A stretch of 45,756 nucleotides of DNA from a bacterium (GCA_021372515.1 JAJFUG010000065.1:1-45756), one strand, 5' to 3'. Positions 1 to 8,483 are shown, numbered from the stretch's first letter. The notes: a model not told the origin generated them from the letters alone. Translations and numbers: made by a program.

Positions 1-413
1 GGAGACATATAGATCATGTGGAAGGCTTCATCGAAGAACTTCTTCATTTCCCAGCTCATCTGCCCAAAATGCGCCGGGCTGCCCAGCACGAAATAATCAT
101 AAGCCTCCACCTCGCGCCAGTCTTTCTTCTCGAACTCCTCCACGCGCGCCAGCCGCACCTGGAGTCCCTCCGCTTCCAGGGCCGCGCCGATAATCCGCGC
201 CGCCTGGGCGGTGTTGTGCGCCACCGGCGTCGCGGCGCTCACCGCCTCCAGGGTTTCGCTGGACATGGTGCTGTCGTACAATCCGGCAACCGGGGTCCCG
301 GAGCTGTAAACCACCAATACCGCTGTTTTTTTCGGCTGCGCCTGGTCCGCGGCAAATGCGGCCGAAGACAGAAGAAGCATAAGAAAAAAACAGGATCTGA
401 TTTTGCCGCTCAT
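1..413 (-). CDS. Exported flavodoxin-like protein (cut by window edge)
   Basis: The gene begins with ATG at 413 and runs off the left edge, leaving about 137 residues. Residues 1-21 are a signal peptide (SGKIRS, a hydrophobic core, then AAFAA). The mature part opens with a flavodoxin-like first strand (AVLVVYSSGT). It then has HNTAQAARIIGAAL, which matches the phosphate loop and first helix of WrbA-type flavodoxins, and VLGSPAHFGQMSWEMKKFF, which matches the second FMN loop. About 25 extra residues sit between the first strand and the NT loop. Flavodoxins are normally cytoplasmic electron carriers, so a signal peptide is unusual and suggests a periplasmic FMN protein. It lies 35 bp downstream of the URO-D family gene and is probably co-transcribed with it. 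The fold call is fairly secure; the redox partner is unknown. Confidence 0.78.
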   Translation of the reverse strand, partial: MSGKIRSCFFLMLLLSSAAFAADQAQPKKTAVLVVYSSGTPVAGLYDSTMSSETLEAVSAATPVAHNTAQAARIIGAALEAEGLQVRLARVEEFEKKDWREVEAYDYFVLGSPAHFGQMSWEMKKFFDEAFHMIYMS

Positions 414-448
414 TTTTCCGACCTTTCCAAAAGTCCGTTTTATGAAAA

Positions 449-1609
449 TCACCCGCGCCATTTGGCGTTCTGTGTTTCGTACTCGTCCAGCATGGCCATG
501 AAATTGTAGTATTTCGTGCCCACGGCCACCGAATGGCTCGGCCCCAGGATGAACCCGCCCTCGGCCATGCGCGCCGCCTCGAACGCCCGGCGCACATCCG
601 CGCGCACATCCTCGGGCGTGCCGCTCACCAGGTGCTCCACCTCCACCCCGCCCCAGAGCGCCATGCGCCCGGCGAAACGCTTGCGCAGCTCCATTAAGTC
701 CATCCCGGCGCTGGCCTGGATCGACTGATAGCAGTCGTAGCCCGCCTCCAGGAACATGTCCAGCAGAAGGGCGTTGTTGCCGCAGGCGTGCTTGAGCACC
801 TTGAGCCCGCGCGCGTGAACCGAGGCCGCGCGCTGGATGATGTTGGGCAGGCAGAACTCGCGGAACATGGCAGGCGAGATCATGGGGCCTGTGTTGTACG
901 AAAAGTCCGTGCCCCAGAGCACGGCATCCTGGCCGGGACGGATGTACCACTGGTCCTGCAGCAGGCCCACGGCCAGCGCCCGGACATGGGCCGCACGCAC
1001 CGCCTCCGGGTTGAGCATGAACTCCAGCAGCCCGCGCTCGTAGTTGTCGCCCAGGAGCACCATCGAGGCCTCCTCGCCCGAGGGGCCGATCACGAACTTG
1101 TCACCCTTGAACGCGGCGATCACTGCATCCACCACCTCGAAACAGGAGGGGTCGGGCGCGGGCAGGCTCCCGGGCGCCGGGAAATCCTGGGCTTTGAACA
1201 CGCACGCATCCAGCACCGGGTCGCTGATACATGTGATGTCATCCGTGACCGGGCTGTAGCGGAACACTCTCCCCTCGCGGTCGCGCCAGGTGCTGTCGTC
1301 CACGCGCTCGGGAGGCCGCGGCTCGTAGCCCGCCGGCGGCAGGACCGAGCTGGCCCCGGCGTGCACGCCCACGATGTCGATCAGGTCGAGCTTGCGGTGG
1401 AACTCGATCGCATCCTCGCGCCAGCTTGCCGCCACCTCATCCCGGCGGCCCTCCCACAGCGCTATCTGGCTGCGCGCCTTGTTGCGCAGGAAAGTCTCGT
1501 GCCCGATCACCCGCGAGACAGTGTCGTGGTCAAAGGCGAACGAGCCCAGCGGCACTCGCGCCGTGGCGCGGTGCTCCAGGGCGGCGAGGACTGTTTCGCG
1601 GCTGTTCAT
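449..1609 (-). CDS. URO-D family protein (uroporphyrinogen decarboxylase / corrinoid methyltransferase superfamily)
   Basis: This is a 386-residue protein starting at ATG 1609, with AGAAAGGAAG just upstream. The start overlaps the stop of the upstream glycosylase gene (ATGA), so the two are translationally coupled. The middle and C-terminal parts carry URO-D family landmarks: GTDFSYNTGPMISPAMFREF, then KHACGN, where the H and C correspond to the zinc ligands of MtaA/MtbA-like methyltransferases, then the barrel-closing GGVEVEHL and a GGFILGPSHSV segment. The arginine-rich N-terminal motif of true haem-pathway HemE (MRQAGRY) is absent. It is therefore more likely a catabolic or methyl-transfer paralogue than a haem enzyme. 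Such paralogues are numerous in anaerobic and uncultured bacteria. The substrate cannot be told from the sequence. Confidence 0.85.
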   Translation of the reverse strand: MNSRETVLAALEHRATARVPLGSFAFDHDTVSRVIGHETFLRNKARSQIALWEGRRDEVAASWREDAIEFHRKLDLIDIVGVHAGASSVLPPAGYEPRPPERVDDSTWRDREGRVFRYSPVTDDITCISDPVLDACVFKAQDFPAPGSLPAPDPSCFEVVDAVIAAFKGDKFVIGPSGEEASMVLLGDNYERGLLEFMLNPEAVRAAHVRALAVGLLQDQWYIRPGQDAVLWGTDFSYNTGPMISPAMFREFCLPNIIQRAASVHARGLKVLKHACGNNALLLDMFLEAGYDCYQSIQASAGMDLMELRKRFAGRMALWGGVEVEHLVSGTPEDVRADVRRAFEAARMAEGGFILGPSHSVAVGTKYYNFMAMLDEYETQNAKWRG

Positions 1610-2394
1610 CGCTTCCTTTCTCCGGTGGTGAGTGTAGCCTGGGCCATTTTCCGGCCGGGCTGAACGGGAGGATTCACGCCCTTCCTGGCGCAGAGGTCGG
1701 CCAGGGGGCACTCGCCGCACAGGGGGTCCCGTTTGCGGCAGTAGACCACGCACTGGCGGTCGAGCAGGGCATGATACTCCTGGTACAGGTTGACATCCGG
1801 CGCGCAGGCGGCCTCGAAACGCGCCTTGAGCTGATCGTAGGTCGCTTTTTCTGAAGCCAGTCCAAGACGGTACAACAGACGGCGGGTGTAGGCGTCGATC
1901 ACGAACGTGGGCTGGCCCGCGGCGTCGAGCACGATGCAGTCGGCGGTCTCGGGGCCGATCCCGTTCACTGCCAGCAGGAAAGGCCGCAGCACCGCGACCG
2001 GCTCCTGAAACAGCGCCTGCCAGCGCAGGCCGTGGCGCGCGTGTACCGCCCCAACCAGGGCCTTGATCTTTTTCGCTTTCTGATTGAAATAGCCCGAGGG
2101 CCGCAGGAGTGGAGCGAGCCGCTCCACTGGCGTCTCCAGCAGCCGGGAGAAATCCATCAGACCGGCGGCGTACAGGTTGCCCACCGCGCGGGCGGCCCCG
2201 CGCCAGGCCGTGTTCTGGGCCAGGACCGCACCCAGGATCACCTCGAGGCGCTGGGTGTCGCTCACCGGGCCGCCGCTGTAGAGCGGCTCGCCGCCAGCTT
2301 CCGGTGTGACCGGCCACCAGCGCCGCGGCCCGAAATTGGCCATCAGGCGCTCGTACAGCCGCGGCAGCTCCAGCCTGTCCCGCTCCCTATCCAT
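1606..2394 (-). CDS. HhH-GPD DNA glycosylase with Fe-S cluster (endonuclease III / MagIII-like)
   Basis: This 262-residue base-excision-repair glycosylase acts on damaged bases in DNA. ATG 2394 is preferred over an upstream TTG because AGAGGGGA lies 9 nt before it. The helix-hairpin-helix reads VNGIGPETADCIVL and is followed by the catalytic aspartate strand VIDAYTRR. The C-terminus has C-x6-C-x2-C-x5-C (CRKRDPLCGECPLADLC), the complete 4Fe-4S ligand set of endonuclease III. At the position of the Nth catalytic lysine (GxGRKTA) the sequence has Glu (GIGPETA). Classical AP-lyase chemistry is therefore not expected, and the enzyme resembles the 3-methyladenine glycosylase MagIII branch. It is first in a possible three-gene run with the URO-D and flavodoxin genes. 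Confidence 0.87.
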   Translation of the reverse strand: MDRERDRLELPRLYERLMANFGPRRWWPVTPEAGGEPLYSGGPVSDTQRLEVILGAVLAQNTAWRGAARAVGNLYAAGLMDFSRLLETPVERLAPLLRPSGYFNQKAKKIKALVGAVHARHGLRWQALFQEPVAVLRPFLLAVNGIGPETADCIVLDAAGQPTFVIDAYTRRLLYRLGLASEKATYDQLKARFEAACAPDVNLYQEYHALLDRQCVVYCRKRDPLCGECPLADLCARKGVNPPVQPGRKMAQATLTTGERKR

Positions 2395-2474
2395 CGCCGA
2401 TAGTCCCCTCTGCCCGGCGGCCAAGCCAGTCCTTACTGCCGGCGCGATATTGCCGAAGCCCCGCCAAAGGAGCT

Positions 2475-2503
2475 AAGATAATATACCGTCGAGTTTCGCA
2501 CAA
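2475..2503 (-). promoter_or_regulatory. Candidate sigma70-type promoter for the glycosylase gene
   Basis: Read on the minus strand: TTGTGC, 17-bp spacer, TATCTT. It lies about 80 bp upstream of ATG 2394 in an AT-rich patch within otherwise GC-rich DNA. Each hexamer matches consensus at four of six positions. Confidence 0.42.
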
Positions 2504-2560
2504 TTTTTTGCCCCCCCCTCGCGCCGCACCGCTCAACCGGTCGGCCTTACAGGCAGAGCA

Positions 2561-2594
2561 ACAAAAAGCCCGCGACGGCACTCGTCGCGGGCTT
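2561..2594 (-). terminator. Intrinsic terminator of the LolD/radical SAM/LolA operon
   Basis: There is a perfect 12-bp stem (AAGCCCGCGACG and its complement) with a 5-nt loop. On the minus strand it is followed by TTTTTG. It begins about 30 bp after the stop of the LolA-like gene. Confidence 0.85.
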
Positions 2595-2624
2595 CGCAAT
2601 TCTCTATCCGGTTTCGCCGCCGTC

Positions 2625-3332
2625 CTACTGGGTCACTCCGCTGTCCGGGCTGTGCTGGATCACGGTGGTGCCCTCGGGCGCCTTGAACGTGAACCGCGAC
2701 TCGGCCAGCCTGAGGTTCAGACGGTGGTGCGTGTACTCATACACCGAGCGGTCGCCGTTTTTCTGTACGATCTCGGTGCGCACCGGGTACCAGCGTCCCT
2801 CGGGCACGGTGAGCAGCACTTTCTGTATCCCCAGCACCGGGCTGGCGGCCGAGGTGCCCTGGATCGGGGTGAGCCCCAGGGTGACCAGCATCGCGCCGGT
2901 GCTGTCCGCGGCGCGGGACTCCAGGCTCACCTGGAACTGCTCGCGGATACGGGCCGCCGAGCCGCCGAAGCCCACGAACAGTGCGCTCATGTCCTGGGCC
3001 TGCTTGACCGAGAACTCGTGCACCTGCTTCAGGTCGGGATAATGCAGCCAGCCGCGGTTGTGATTGATGATGAGCTGCTGGTGCTCCGGGTTCTGGGTGT
3101 CCAGGATCAGCTTGTCCGGGTTGCGGAAATAGAACTTGCCGCTCGAGACGATGGTCTCATCGAACACGGTCATAATCTTGGTCTGGACGAAATCGGCCTG
3201 TATGTCCTCCAGGCGGGCCGAGCTTTCGGCCATGCGGTCCAGGATCTGGTCCACTTCCGCGCCCGCGGCCCGTGCCGACTGGACCAGGCCCAGCAGGGCT
3301 GTCAGGATTAGCATTGTGATAGTCTTCTTCAT
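2625..3332 (-). CDS. LolA-like periplasmic lipoprotein/lipid carrier
   Basis: This 235-residue protein has a signal peptide (KK, a hydrophobic core, then QSARA, cut near residue 22). The mature N-terminus, ILDRMAESSARLEDIQADFVQ, followed by SGKFYFRNPDKLILD, is the typical opening of the LolA / outer-membrane lipoprotein-sorting fold. That fold is a half-open barrel that shields an acyl chain in the periplasm. The length suits the family. The gene follows the radical SAM gene after 26 bp and is closed by a strong terminator. LolA normally receives lipoproteins from the LolCDE ABC exporter. Here a LolD-like ATPase gene is two genes upstream, but no LolC/E permease gene lies nearby. The cargo could be lipoproteins in general or a product of the neighbouring radical SAM enzyme. 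Confidence 0.85.
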   Translation of the reverse strand: MKKTITMLILTALLGLVQSARAAGAEVDQILDRMAESSARLEDIQADFVQTKIMTVFDETIVSSGKFYFRNPDKLILDTQNPEHQQLIINHNRGWLHYPDLKQVHEFSVKQAQDMSALFVGFGGSAARIREQFQVSLESRAADSTGAMLVTLGLTPIQGTSAASPVLGIQKVLLTVPEGRWYPVRTEIVQKNGDRSVYEYTHHRLNLRLAESRFTFKAPEGTTVIQHSPDSGVTQ

Positions 3333-3358
3333 CTTCCACCCTGTCCTTGTCTTAATCC

Positions 3359-4381
3359 TCAGACTGTCGCTGCCACCAGCGCCGGACTACGCCGCACCGA
3401 ATGCGACGAGAAATACTCTTTCAGCAGGTCTCCCATCGGCTTGTCCAGATAGGAGCGGATCGAAACATAGCAGCCGCCGCAATGGTTGTTGGGCACGAAT
3501 TCCTTGTGTATCTGACGCAAAGAGGTGTACTTGCGCTCGTGCATCGAGCAGGGCTTCAGGAACCCGTCCGGCGTGATCACCAGGAACCGCAGCCCCGCAC
3601 GGCAGGGCAGTATCTCGCCCTTCTCGAAGAACTGGTACGTGCCCTCGATATTGAAATCGGCGTTCTGGATCAGGCCGCAATGGGTTTTCTTGTACTCCTT
3701 CAACTGGTCGAGCTGCCCGCGCAACTGGGCCAGGTCCTCGGGCCTGTCGATGGTGTAGGCGCGCTCGCCGGTGCGCAGCACCGAATAGGCGCTGAACGAG
3801 ATCGACACCCCCCAGCGTTCGGCCACTTTGACCAGGTCCATGATGTGCGGCATGTTCTCGTGGGTGATCGCGCTGTTGAGCACGATATCATCGAAGCCCA
3901 TGCCAGCCAGCTCCGGGATGGTGCGGTCCAGATGCGCAAACAGGCCGTTGATGTGACGCCAGCTGTCGTGACGCTCATCCGGGAAGCAGAGCGAGATCGA
4001 GAGCTGGTTGATCCCGGCCGCGCGCAGCTTGAGGTAGCGCTCACGGTTGAGCAGCCAGCCGTTGGAGACCACGATCAGGTATGGCGACTCGTGGCCCACC
4101 GGCTTGACCGCCCGCAGCACACCCTCCAGGTCATCGCGCAGCAGGGGCTCGCCGCCCGACACTTGGACGATCATCGGCTTCAACGTCTTCATCAGGCGGC
4201 CGTAGTCCTCCGGCCCGATACGCTGCTCGCCCGGGATCAGTCCGCCCATGTTGCAATGGTTGCAGTTGGCGTTGCAGCAGTGGGTCATTTCCAGCGAGAC
4301 CACCGTGGGGTAGCTCAACATGTACCCTGGAATGCCGCGGGTCAGCAGCGCGGCGGTCTGTCTTTTGGTCAGTTTTCTCAT
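3359..4381 (-). CDS. Radical SAM enzyme with SPASM-like cysteine-rich tail
   Basis: This is a 340-residue enzyme. C36-x3-C40-x2-C43 binds the catalytic 4Fe-4S cluster, and GGEP at 76-79 is the S-adenosylmethionine-contacting motif. A strand ISLCFPDERHD and the rest of the partial TIM barrel follow. Near residues 255-305 the cysteines in LPCRAG, KPCSMHER and HCGGCY suggest an auxiliary cluster of the SPASM/twitch kind, and KPCSMHE is the usual reporting segment. Such enzymes modify peptides, cofactors or lipids by radical chemistry. The start codon overlaps the stop of the ABC ATPase gene (ATGA), and a LolA-like gene follows. The substrate is unknown; a HpnH-like lipid role is an alternative. 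No small precursor-peptide gene was seen next to it. Confidence 0.85.
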   Translation of the reverse strand: MRKLTKRQTAALLTRGIPGYMLSYPTVVSLEMTHCCNANCNHCNMGGLIPGEQRIGPEDYGRLMKTLKPMIVQVSGGEPLLRDDLEGVLRAVKPVGHESPYLIVVSNGWLLNRERYLKLRAAGINQLSISLCFPDERHDSWRHINGLFAHLDRTIPELAGMGFDDIVLNSAITHENMPHIMDLVKVAERWGVSISFSAYSVLRTGERAYTIDRPEDLAQLRGQLDQLKEYKKTHCGLIQNADFNIEGTYQFFEKGEILPCRAGLRFLVITPDGFLKPCSMHERKYTSLRQIHKEFVPNNHCGGCYVSIRSYLDKPMGDLLKEYFSSHSVRRSPALVAATV

Positions 4382-5139
4382 GTCAGTTCTTCTCTATCGC
4401 TGATACACCCGTCCACCAGGTGCAGTATCCGGTCACCCTGCTTCGCCACCAGAGGATCGTGGGTGACCATGATGATGGTTTGATTTTCCTCCTGGTGCAG
4501 GCGCTCGAAAATGTCGAGCACGCGCCGGGTGTTCTCGCGGTCCAGAGAGCCTGTGGGCTCATCGGCCAGAAGGATCGCGGGACGGCGCACCAGGGAGCGC
4601 GCAATTGCCACCCGCTGCTGCTCTCCGATCGAAAGCTCGCGCGGGTGGTGGTGCATCTTGTTACCCAGCCCGACCCGGTTCAGCAACTCGCTCGGGTCGG
4701 CGAAACCATCCCGCCCGTTGGCAAACAGGGTCAGCTTGAGCGCAATGGCCACGTTCTCCAGGGCGGTGAGCGTGGGCAGAAGGTTGAAACGCTGGAACAC
4801 GAAACCGATCTTGTCGTGGCGCATACGGGTGACCGCGCTGTCACCGCGTCCGGTCAGCTCCTGCCCATCCAGCCAGATACGTCCCCCCGTGACCGGGGCC
4901 AACCCGCCGATCAGGTAGAGCAGTGTGCTCTTGCCCGAGCCGGAGGGCCCCATCAGGCTGAAAAACTCTCCATACGCCACGCCGAAAGATATGCCTTTCA
5001 ACACCCGGCTGGTTTCACTGCCGATCGTGTAATCTTTGACAATATTTTCAACGACAACGGCTTGTCTGTCCAGGTCTCCGGAAATAAAAAAACCCCCCTC
5101 TACGACACTGAAAGGCTCAGATCGCTTCGTGGCCAACAT
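4378..5139 (-). CDS. ABC transporter ATPase, LolD/MacB type
   Basis: The 253-residue ATPase has every catalytic motif: Walker [10 protein letters not shown] (64-72), Q-loop [17 protein letters not shown], signature LSIGEQQR, Walker [10 protein letters not shown] and switch histidine MVTHD. The LLP-T-TALENV stretch and overall length fit the LolD/MacB/FtsE subfamily, which powers lipoprotein release or envelope export through an FtsX-type permease. No permease gene is adjacent, so the partner must be encoded elsewhere. ATG 5139 gives about 25 residues ahead of the usual family start, and only a weak ribosome site precedes it. A purine-rich AGAGGGGGG lies inside this extension without a standard start codon after it, so the true N-terminus is uncertain. 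It is the first gene of the operon with the radical SAM and LolA-like genes. Confidence 0.87.
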   Translation of the reverse strand: MLATKRSEPFSVVEGGFFISGDLDRQAVVVENIVKDYTIGSETSRVLKGISFGVAYGEFFSLMGPSGSGKSTLLYLIGGLAPVTGGRIWLDGQELTGRGDSAVTRMRHDKIGFVFQRFNLLPTLTALENVAIALKLTLFANGRDGFADPSELLNRVGLGNKMHHHPRELSIGEQQRVAIARSLVRRPAILLADEPTGSLDRENTRRVLDIFERLHQEENQTIIMVTHDPLVAKQGDRILHLVDGCISDREELT

Positions 5140-5178
5140 GCGGCCCCAAGGCCGGCGAGTATGTTTTACTTAGCCGTT

Positions 5179-5207
5179 AGTATAGTCCAGTACAGGAATT
5201 ATGTCAA
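5179..5207 (-). promoter_or_regulatory. Near-consensus sigma70 promoter for the LolD/radical SAM/LolA operon
   Basis: Read on the minus strand: TTGACA, exactly 17 bp, TATACT. The -35 is perfect and the -10 matches five of six. The predicted start site near 5172 leaves a leader of about 33 nt before ATG 5139. It is among the strongest promoters visible in the window. Confidence 0.8.
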
Positions 5208-5257
5208 GATTTTAGCGTTGCACCCGACCTGCCATCGTGTTAACGCGACAAAGCCGA

Positions 5258-7570
5258 CTACAGTTTCCACTTAAACAGGTCCCCGTTCCCGCCGTATACC
5301 TCCTGGTAGCGCCAGAAATTGGTCAGCACCTGGAGGTTGTAGTCGTAGGTCTCATCCAGCGGGATCAGCTCGATAAACAGGTCGAGGTCGAAATCCGACT
5401 CCCGGTCGCCGTGGGAGCGTTCCAGCCAGGCCGGAAGGTTGCGCGGGTCGGCGTTGTAGGAGCTGATCGCCAGCGCGATGTTCCCGTCGCAGTCGTTCAG
5501 GTTCGAGGCCAGGAAACGCGTGCCCAGGGCGATGTTGATCTCGGGGTCGAGCAGCCGCGCGGCGCTGACTGTCCCGTAGCCGGCCTTGCGCCCCAGACGC
5601 CGTCCCACCGAGGGCAGCAGCTGCATCAGCCCCACCGCCCCGGCGTGGCTCTTGGCCCGGGGATGGAAATTCGACTCCTGGCGCATCACCGCGGTGACCA
5701 GAGCCGGCGGGATGCCGTTCTTGCGGCCTTGGGTCTCGATGAAGCGTCGGTACGGCTCCGGGTCGAGGAAAGCGATCTGCCAGAAACCCGAGGGCAGGCC
5801 CTCGCCACCGCGCTGGAGGTAATCGCGGAACGGTCCGCGGAAACCGCGCAGGACCCTGTTGTACCAGCCGGCCTGGAACAGGTTCTCGTGCATGCGGAAC
5901 CGCAGCAGGTCATCCTGAGGGACCAAATTCAGGCCGTTGTTGTAGACATAGGCCGCCTCGGCGTAGAACCCCAGGGCGCGCCAGGCGGCGGCTGTTTTCT
6001 GGATTTCCGCCCCCAGGGGCGTGTACTCCTGCGGGAATTTCGGTGAATCGGCCGTGGGTGGCCCAGCTGCGGGGTCGAGCGGGGCGGGCGGCTTCATCCC
6101 GGCCCGGATCGCCCGCGCCCGGAGACCGTAGTAGGTGTAGGGATAGGCCCCCGCCAGGGCGTTGAACGCCCGCAGCGCGCCCGGCTTGTCTCCCAGGGTC
6201 AGACGGGCCTTGCCCAGGAACAGCATGGCCCGTGACCAGTAGAGCGGGTCGCGCCGTGAGATGTTTTCCAGTGGGCCCAGGTTCTGCGTCACGGCGACAT
6301 AGTCGAACTTGAGGTAATCGGCCAGGGCGATGTACCAGTAGATCTGGTTGACCGATTCGGAGTCGGGCTTTTCGGCGGCCAGATGGTTCAGGCACTGCAG
6401 GGCCGGATCGAAACGGTCCTGCTCGATCAGGCCGAGGGCCTCCAGGATGCCGACCTGAAAATAGGCCGCGCTGCCGTGATAGCTCTGCTCGATCTGCCGT
6501 GCCAGGTGCTGCACCTTGCCGAAATGCTCCTCGGCCAGGGTTTTGTATTTCTGGGCCGTGCTGCGGCGGCTCTTGCCCCCGTGCTTGCGCCAGGCGTAAT
6601 CGTTCTTGCGCGAGATGGCCATGCTTTTCTTGCCGCACTGGTAGAGGAAATCGGCGCGCAGGCGCAGGAACTCCGGCAGACGGGGGCTGCCGGGATAGCG
6701 CGCGGCGAACTGGTCACAGGCCTGGTCCAGCTTGTCGGCCTGCAGGAAATTGGCCGAGAGCGCCCGCACCGGGAAACTGTCGTGCAGAAGCCTGGCGCTT
6801 TCCAGGGCCGCGGCCTCGGCCTCGGGCGAGTCGGGCCAGGTGTCGAGCAGACGGGTGTAGGCGGCCCGTCCGGCCCCGCCCAGCCTACGGGCCCAGTCCA
6901 GCATGCGCGCGGGCGGAATGTCCGGCTTGCCCGTGCCCTTGAGCGCCCAGGCCAGACGGTAGGAATCGATGGCCTGGCTCGAAGAGGAGGCCTCGTTCCA
7001 GAGCGGGTCGAACGCCCGGCGCGCCAGGTCCCAGTCGCCGCGCGCCGCCATGCGGCAACCGGACAGCAGCAGCAGACGGCGCCAGAATCGGCTGGAGGGA
7101 TAGCGGGTCTTGAACTCCAGGGCCGCCTCCAGCAGCGAGCGGCCATCGCTCCAGCGCTCGGAGATCAGGCGCGCGTTGTCGGCGTAGGCGTTCAGAAAGG
7201 GCAACTCGGAGCGCAGGCCGGCGAATTCCTCGGCCGCGCGGCGGTAATCGGGCAGGAACGGCGGGTTGGAGATGGGCAGGCGGCCAAACGACGGGGCCGA
7301 GGCGATGAGCTGGTCGATGAAATCATCCTCCAGGTCCATCGCCCGCTGGTTGAGCGCCACGGCCCGCGCCAGGAGATGGTCCCGGCTGGCCACGCCGCCC
7401 TCGGCATCCACGTCCGCGATCACCGCGGCGTAGGTCTGGCGGCGGTTGGCGCCGGTCTGGTCGAAACTGTCCTGGAGCCGCTCGACCAGGCTGTCCGCCG
7501 CGGACAGGGACAGGCTGTTCAGCGACATGAGCGCCAGGCCGGTAAGAATAATCTTTATCACATTGTTCAA
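5258..7570 (-). CDS. Soluble lytic murein transglycosylase, Slt70-like
   Basis: This 770-residue periplasmic enzyme would cleave the MurNAc-GlcNAc bond of peptidoglycan to form anhydro-muropeptides. A signal peptide (ending LSLSAA) leads into a long helical region with TPR-like repeats (for example YWSRAMLFLGKARLTLGDKP), matching the superhelical ring of Slt70. The C-terminal SLT domain begins near residue 618. It has the catalytic glutamate E632 in VMRQESNFHP, then SHAGAVGLMQLLPS and the closing ISSYNADPRN motif. The only starts that keep the signal peptide are TTG 7570 or GTG 7561, and neither has a clear ribosome site, so the exact start is uncertain. It lies 44 bp downstream of the IMPase family gene and close to a muramidase gene, which fits wall turnover. 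Confidence 0.9.
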   Translation of the reverse strand: MNNVIKIILTGLALMSLNSLSLSAADSLVERLQDSFDQTGANRRQTYAAVIADVDAEGGVASRDHLLARAVALNQRAMDLEDDFIDQLIASAPSFGRLPISNPPFLPDYRRAAEEFAGLRSELPFLNAYADNARLISERWSDGRSLLEAALEFKTRYPSSRFWRRLLLLSGCRMAARGDWDLARRAFDPLWNEASSSSQAIDSYRLAWALKGTGKPDIPPARMLDWARRLGGAGRAAYTRLLDTWPDSPEAEAAALESARLLHDSFPVRALSANFLQADKLDQACDQFAARYPGSPRLPEFLRLRADFLYQCGKKSMAISRKNDYAWRKHGGKSRRSTAQKYKTLAEEHFGKVQHLARQIEQSYHGSAAYFQVGILEALGLIEQDRFDPALQCLNHLAAEKPDSESVNQIYWYIALADYLKFDYVAVTQNLGPLENISRRDPLYWSRAMLFLGKARLTLGDKPGALRAFNALAGAYPYTYYGLRARAIRAGMKPPAPLDPAAGPPTADSPKFPQEYTPLGAEIQKTAAAWRALGFYAEAAYVYNNGLNLVPQDDLLRFRMHENLFQAGWYNRVLRGFRGPFRDYLQRGGEGLPSGFWQIAFLDPEPYRRFIETQGRKNGIPPALVTAVMRQESNFHPRAKSHAGAVGLMQLLPSVGRRLGRKAGYGTVSAARLLDPEINIALGTRFLASNLNDCDGNIALAISSYNADPRNLPAWLERSHGDRESDFDLDLFIELIPLDETYDYNLQVLTNFWRYQEVYGGNGDLFKWKL

Positions 7571-7614
7571 TATCGGACCACGAAGTTGAGTAATAACGCG
7601 AACGAAAGATGCAA

Positions 7615-8415
7615 TCAGGCTTCAATCTCCCGGCGCAGCGCCGCCTCGAGGGCCACGCTCCCGGCGGCGATCACCCCACCCGGGCGGCCGTCGGCATGCT
7701 CCCCGCCGCTGAAAGATTTCACTACGCCTCCGGCCTCGCGCACCAGCAGCACTCCTGCCGCGGTGTCCCAGGCCTTGAGGTCCTCCTCCCAATACCCGTC
7801 GAACCGGCCCGCGGCCAGGCAGGCCAGGTCATAAGCCGCGCTGCCGTCGCGCCGCACCGCGAAACTGGCCGCCATCAGACGCTTGAACCGTGACAGGCAG
7901 CGATCGAGCACCTCGCTCTGACGGATATTGTAGGGGAAACCGGTGACCAGGAAAGAACTGCCCAGCTCGGTCTGCGGGGACACTGCGAGGCGCTTTCCGC
8001 CCAGCCAACCCCCTGCGCCCTGCACCGCGGTGAACATCTCGTTCGTGGCGGGCTGGTACACGACGCCCAGGCGGGTGACACCCTCGTACAGAAGGCCGAT
8101 GGACACGGCGAAACAGGGGTAGCCGTGGGCGTAGTTCGTGGTGCCGTCCAGCGGGTCGATCACCCAGAGCCAGGGAGAATTGCCGCGCGCGCGGGTGTCC
8201 TCCTCGGCCAGGAAATCATGGTCCGGGAACTCCTGCGACAGACGTCCGACCAGCAGCGCCTCCACCCGTCGGTCCATCTCGGTCACCGGGTCAATCTCGC
8301 CCTTGAGCTGCATGCCCACATCCGTGCCCAGGCGCTGCATCAACAACTGCCCCGCCTCCAGGGCCAGATTGCGGGCCAGTTCCAGCGCTCTGTCGACCGT
8401 ATCGCCCAGCGGCAT
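7615..8415 (-). CDS. Inositol monophosphatase family phosphatase (SuhB/CysQ superfamily)
   Basis: This is a 266-residue magnesium-dependent phosphatase. ATG 8415 is chosen because AAGGAG lies 6 nt upstream, although a GTG at 8430 is also in frame. All three metal-site motifs are present: EED (71-73), IDPLDGTTNYAHG with D87 and D90, and AWDTAAG with D217. The family covers inositol-1-phosphatase, fructose-1,6-bisphosphatase and PAP phosphatase activities. The sequence alone does not separate these, though DGTTNY and the length fit the SuhB-like branch. It is transcribed with the downstream lytic transglycosylase gene from a strong promoter in the divergent region. Confidence 0.9.
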   Translation of the reverse strand: MPLGDTVDRALELARNLALEAGQLLMQRLGTDVGMQLKGEIDPVTEMDRRVEALLVGRLSQEFPDHDFLAEEDTRARGNSPWLWVIDPLDGTTNYAHGYPCFAVSIGLLYEGVTRLGVVYQPATNEMFTAVQGAGGWLGGKRLAVSPQTELGSSFLVTGFPYNIRQSEVLDRCLSRFKRLMAASFAVRRDGSAAYDLACLAAGRFDGYWEEDLKAWDTAAGVLLVREAGGVVKSFSGGEHADGRPGGVIAAGSVALEAALRREIEA

Positions 8416-8483
8416 GCCTGTCTCCTTCACTCTCTCAGCCTGTTCGTTTGCCTTACCGCGCCGACCGCTATGTACAAGCCCCT

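Noticed and set aside
2504-2520. Run of C on the plus strand next to a T run as a possible G-quadruplex or slippage site
   Set aside because: It is a single homopolymer without the four spaced G-tracts needed, and it is outside genes.
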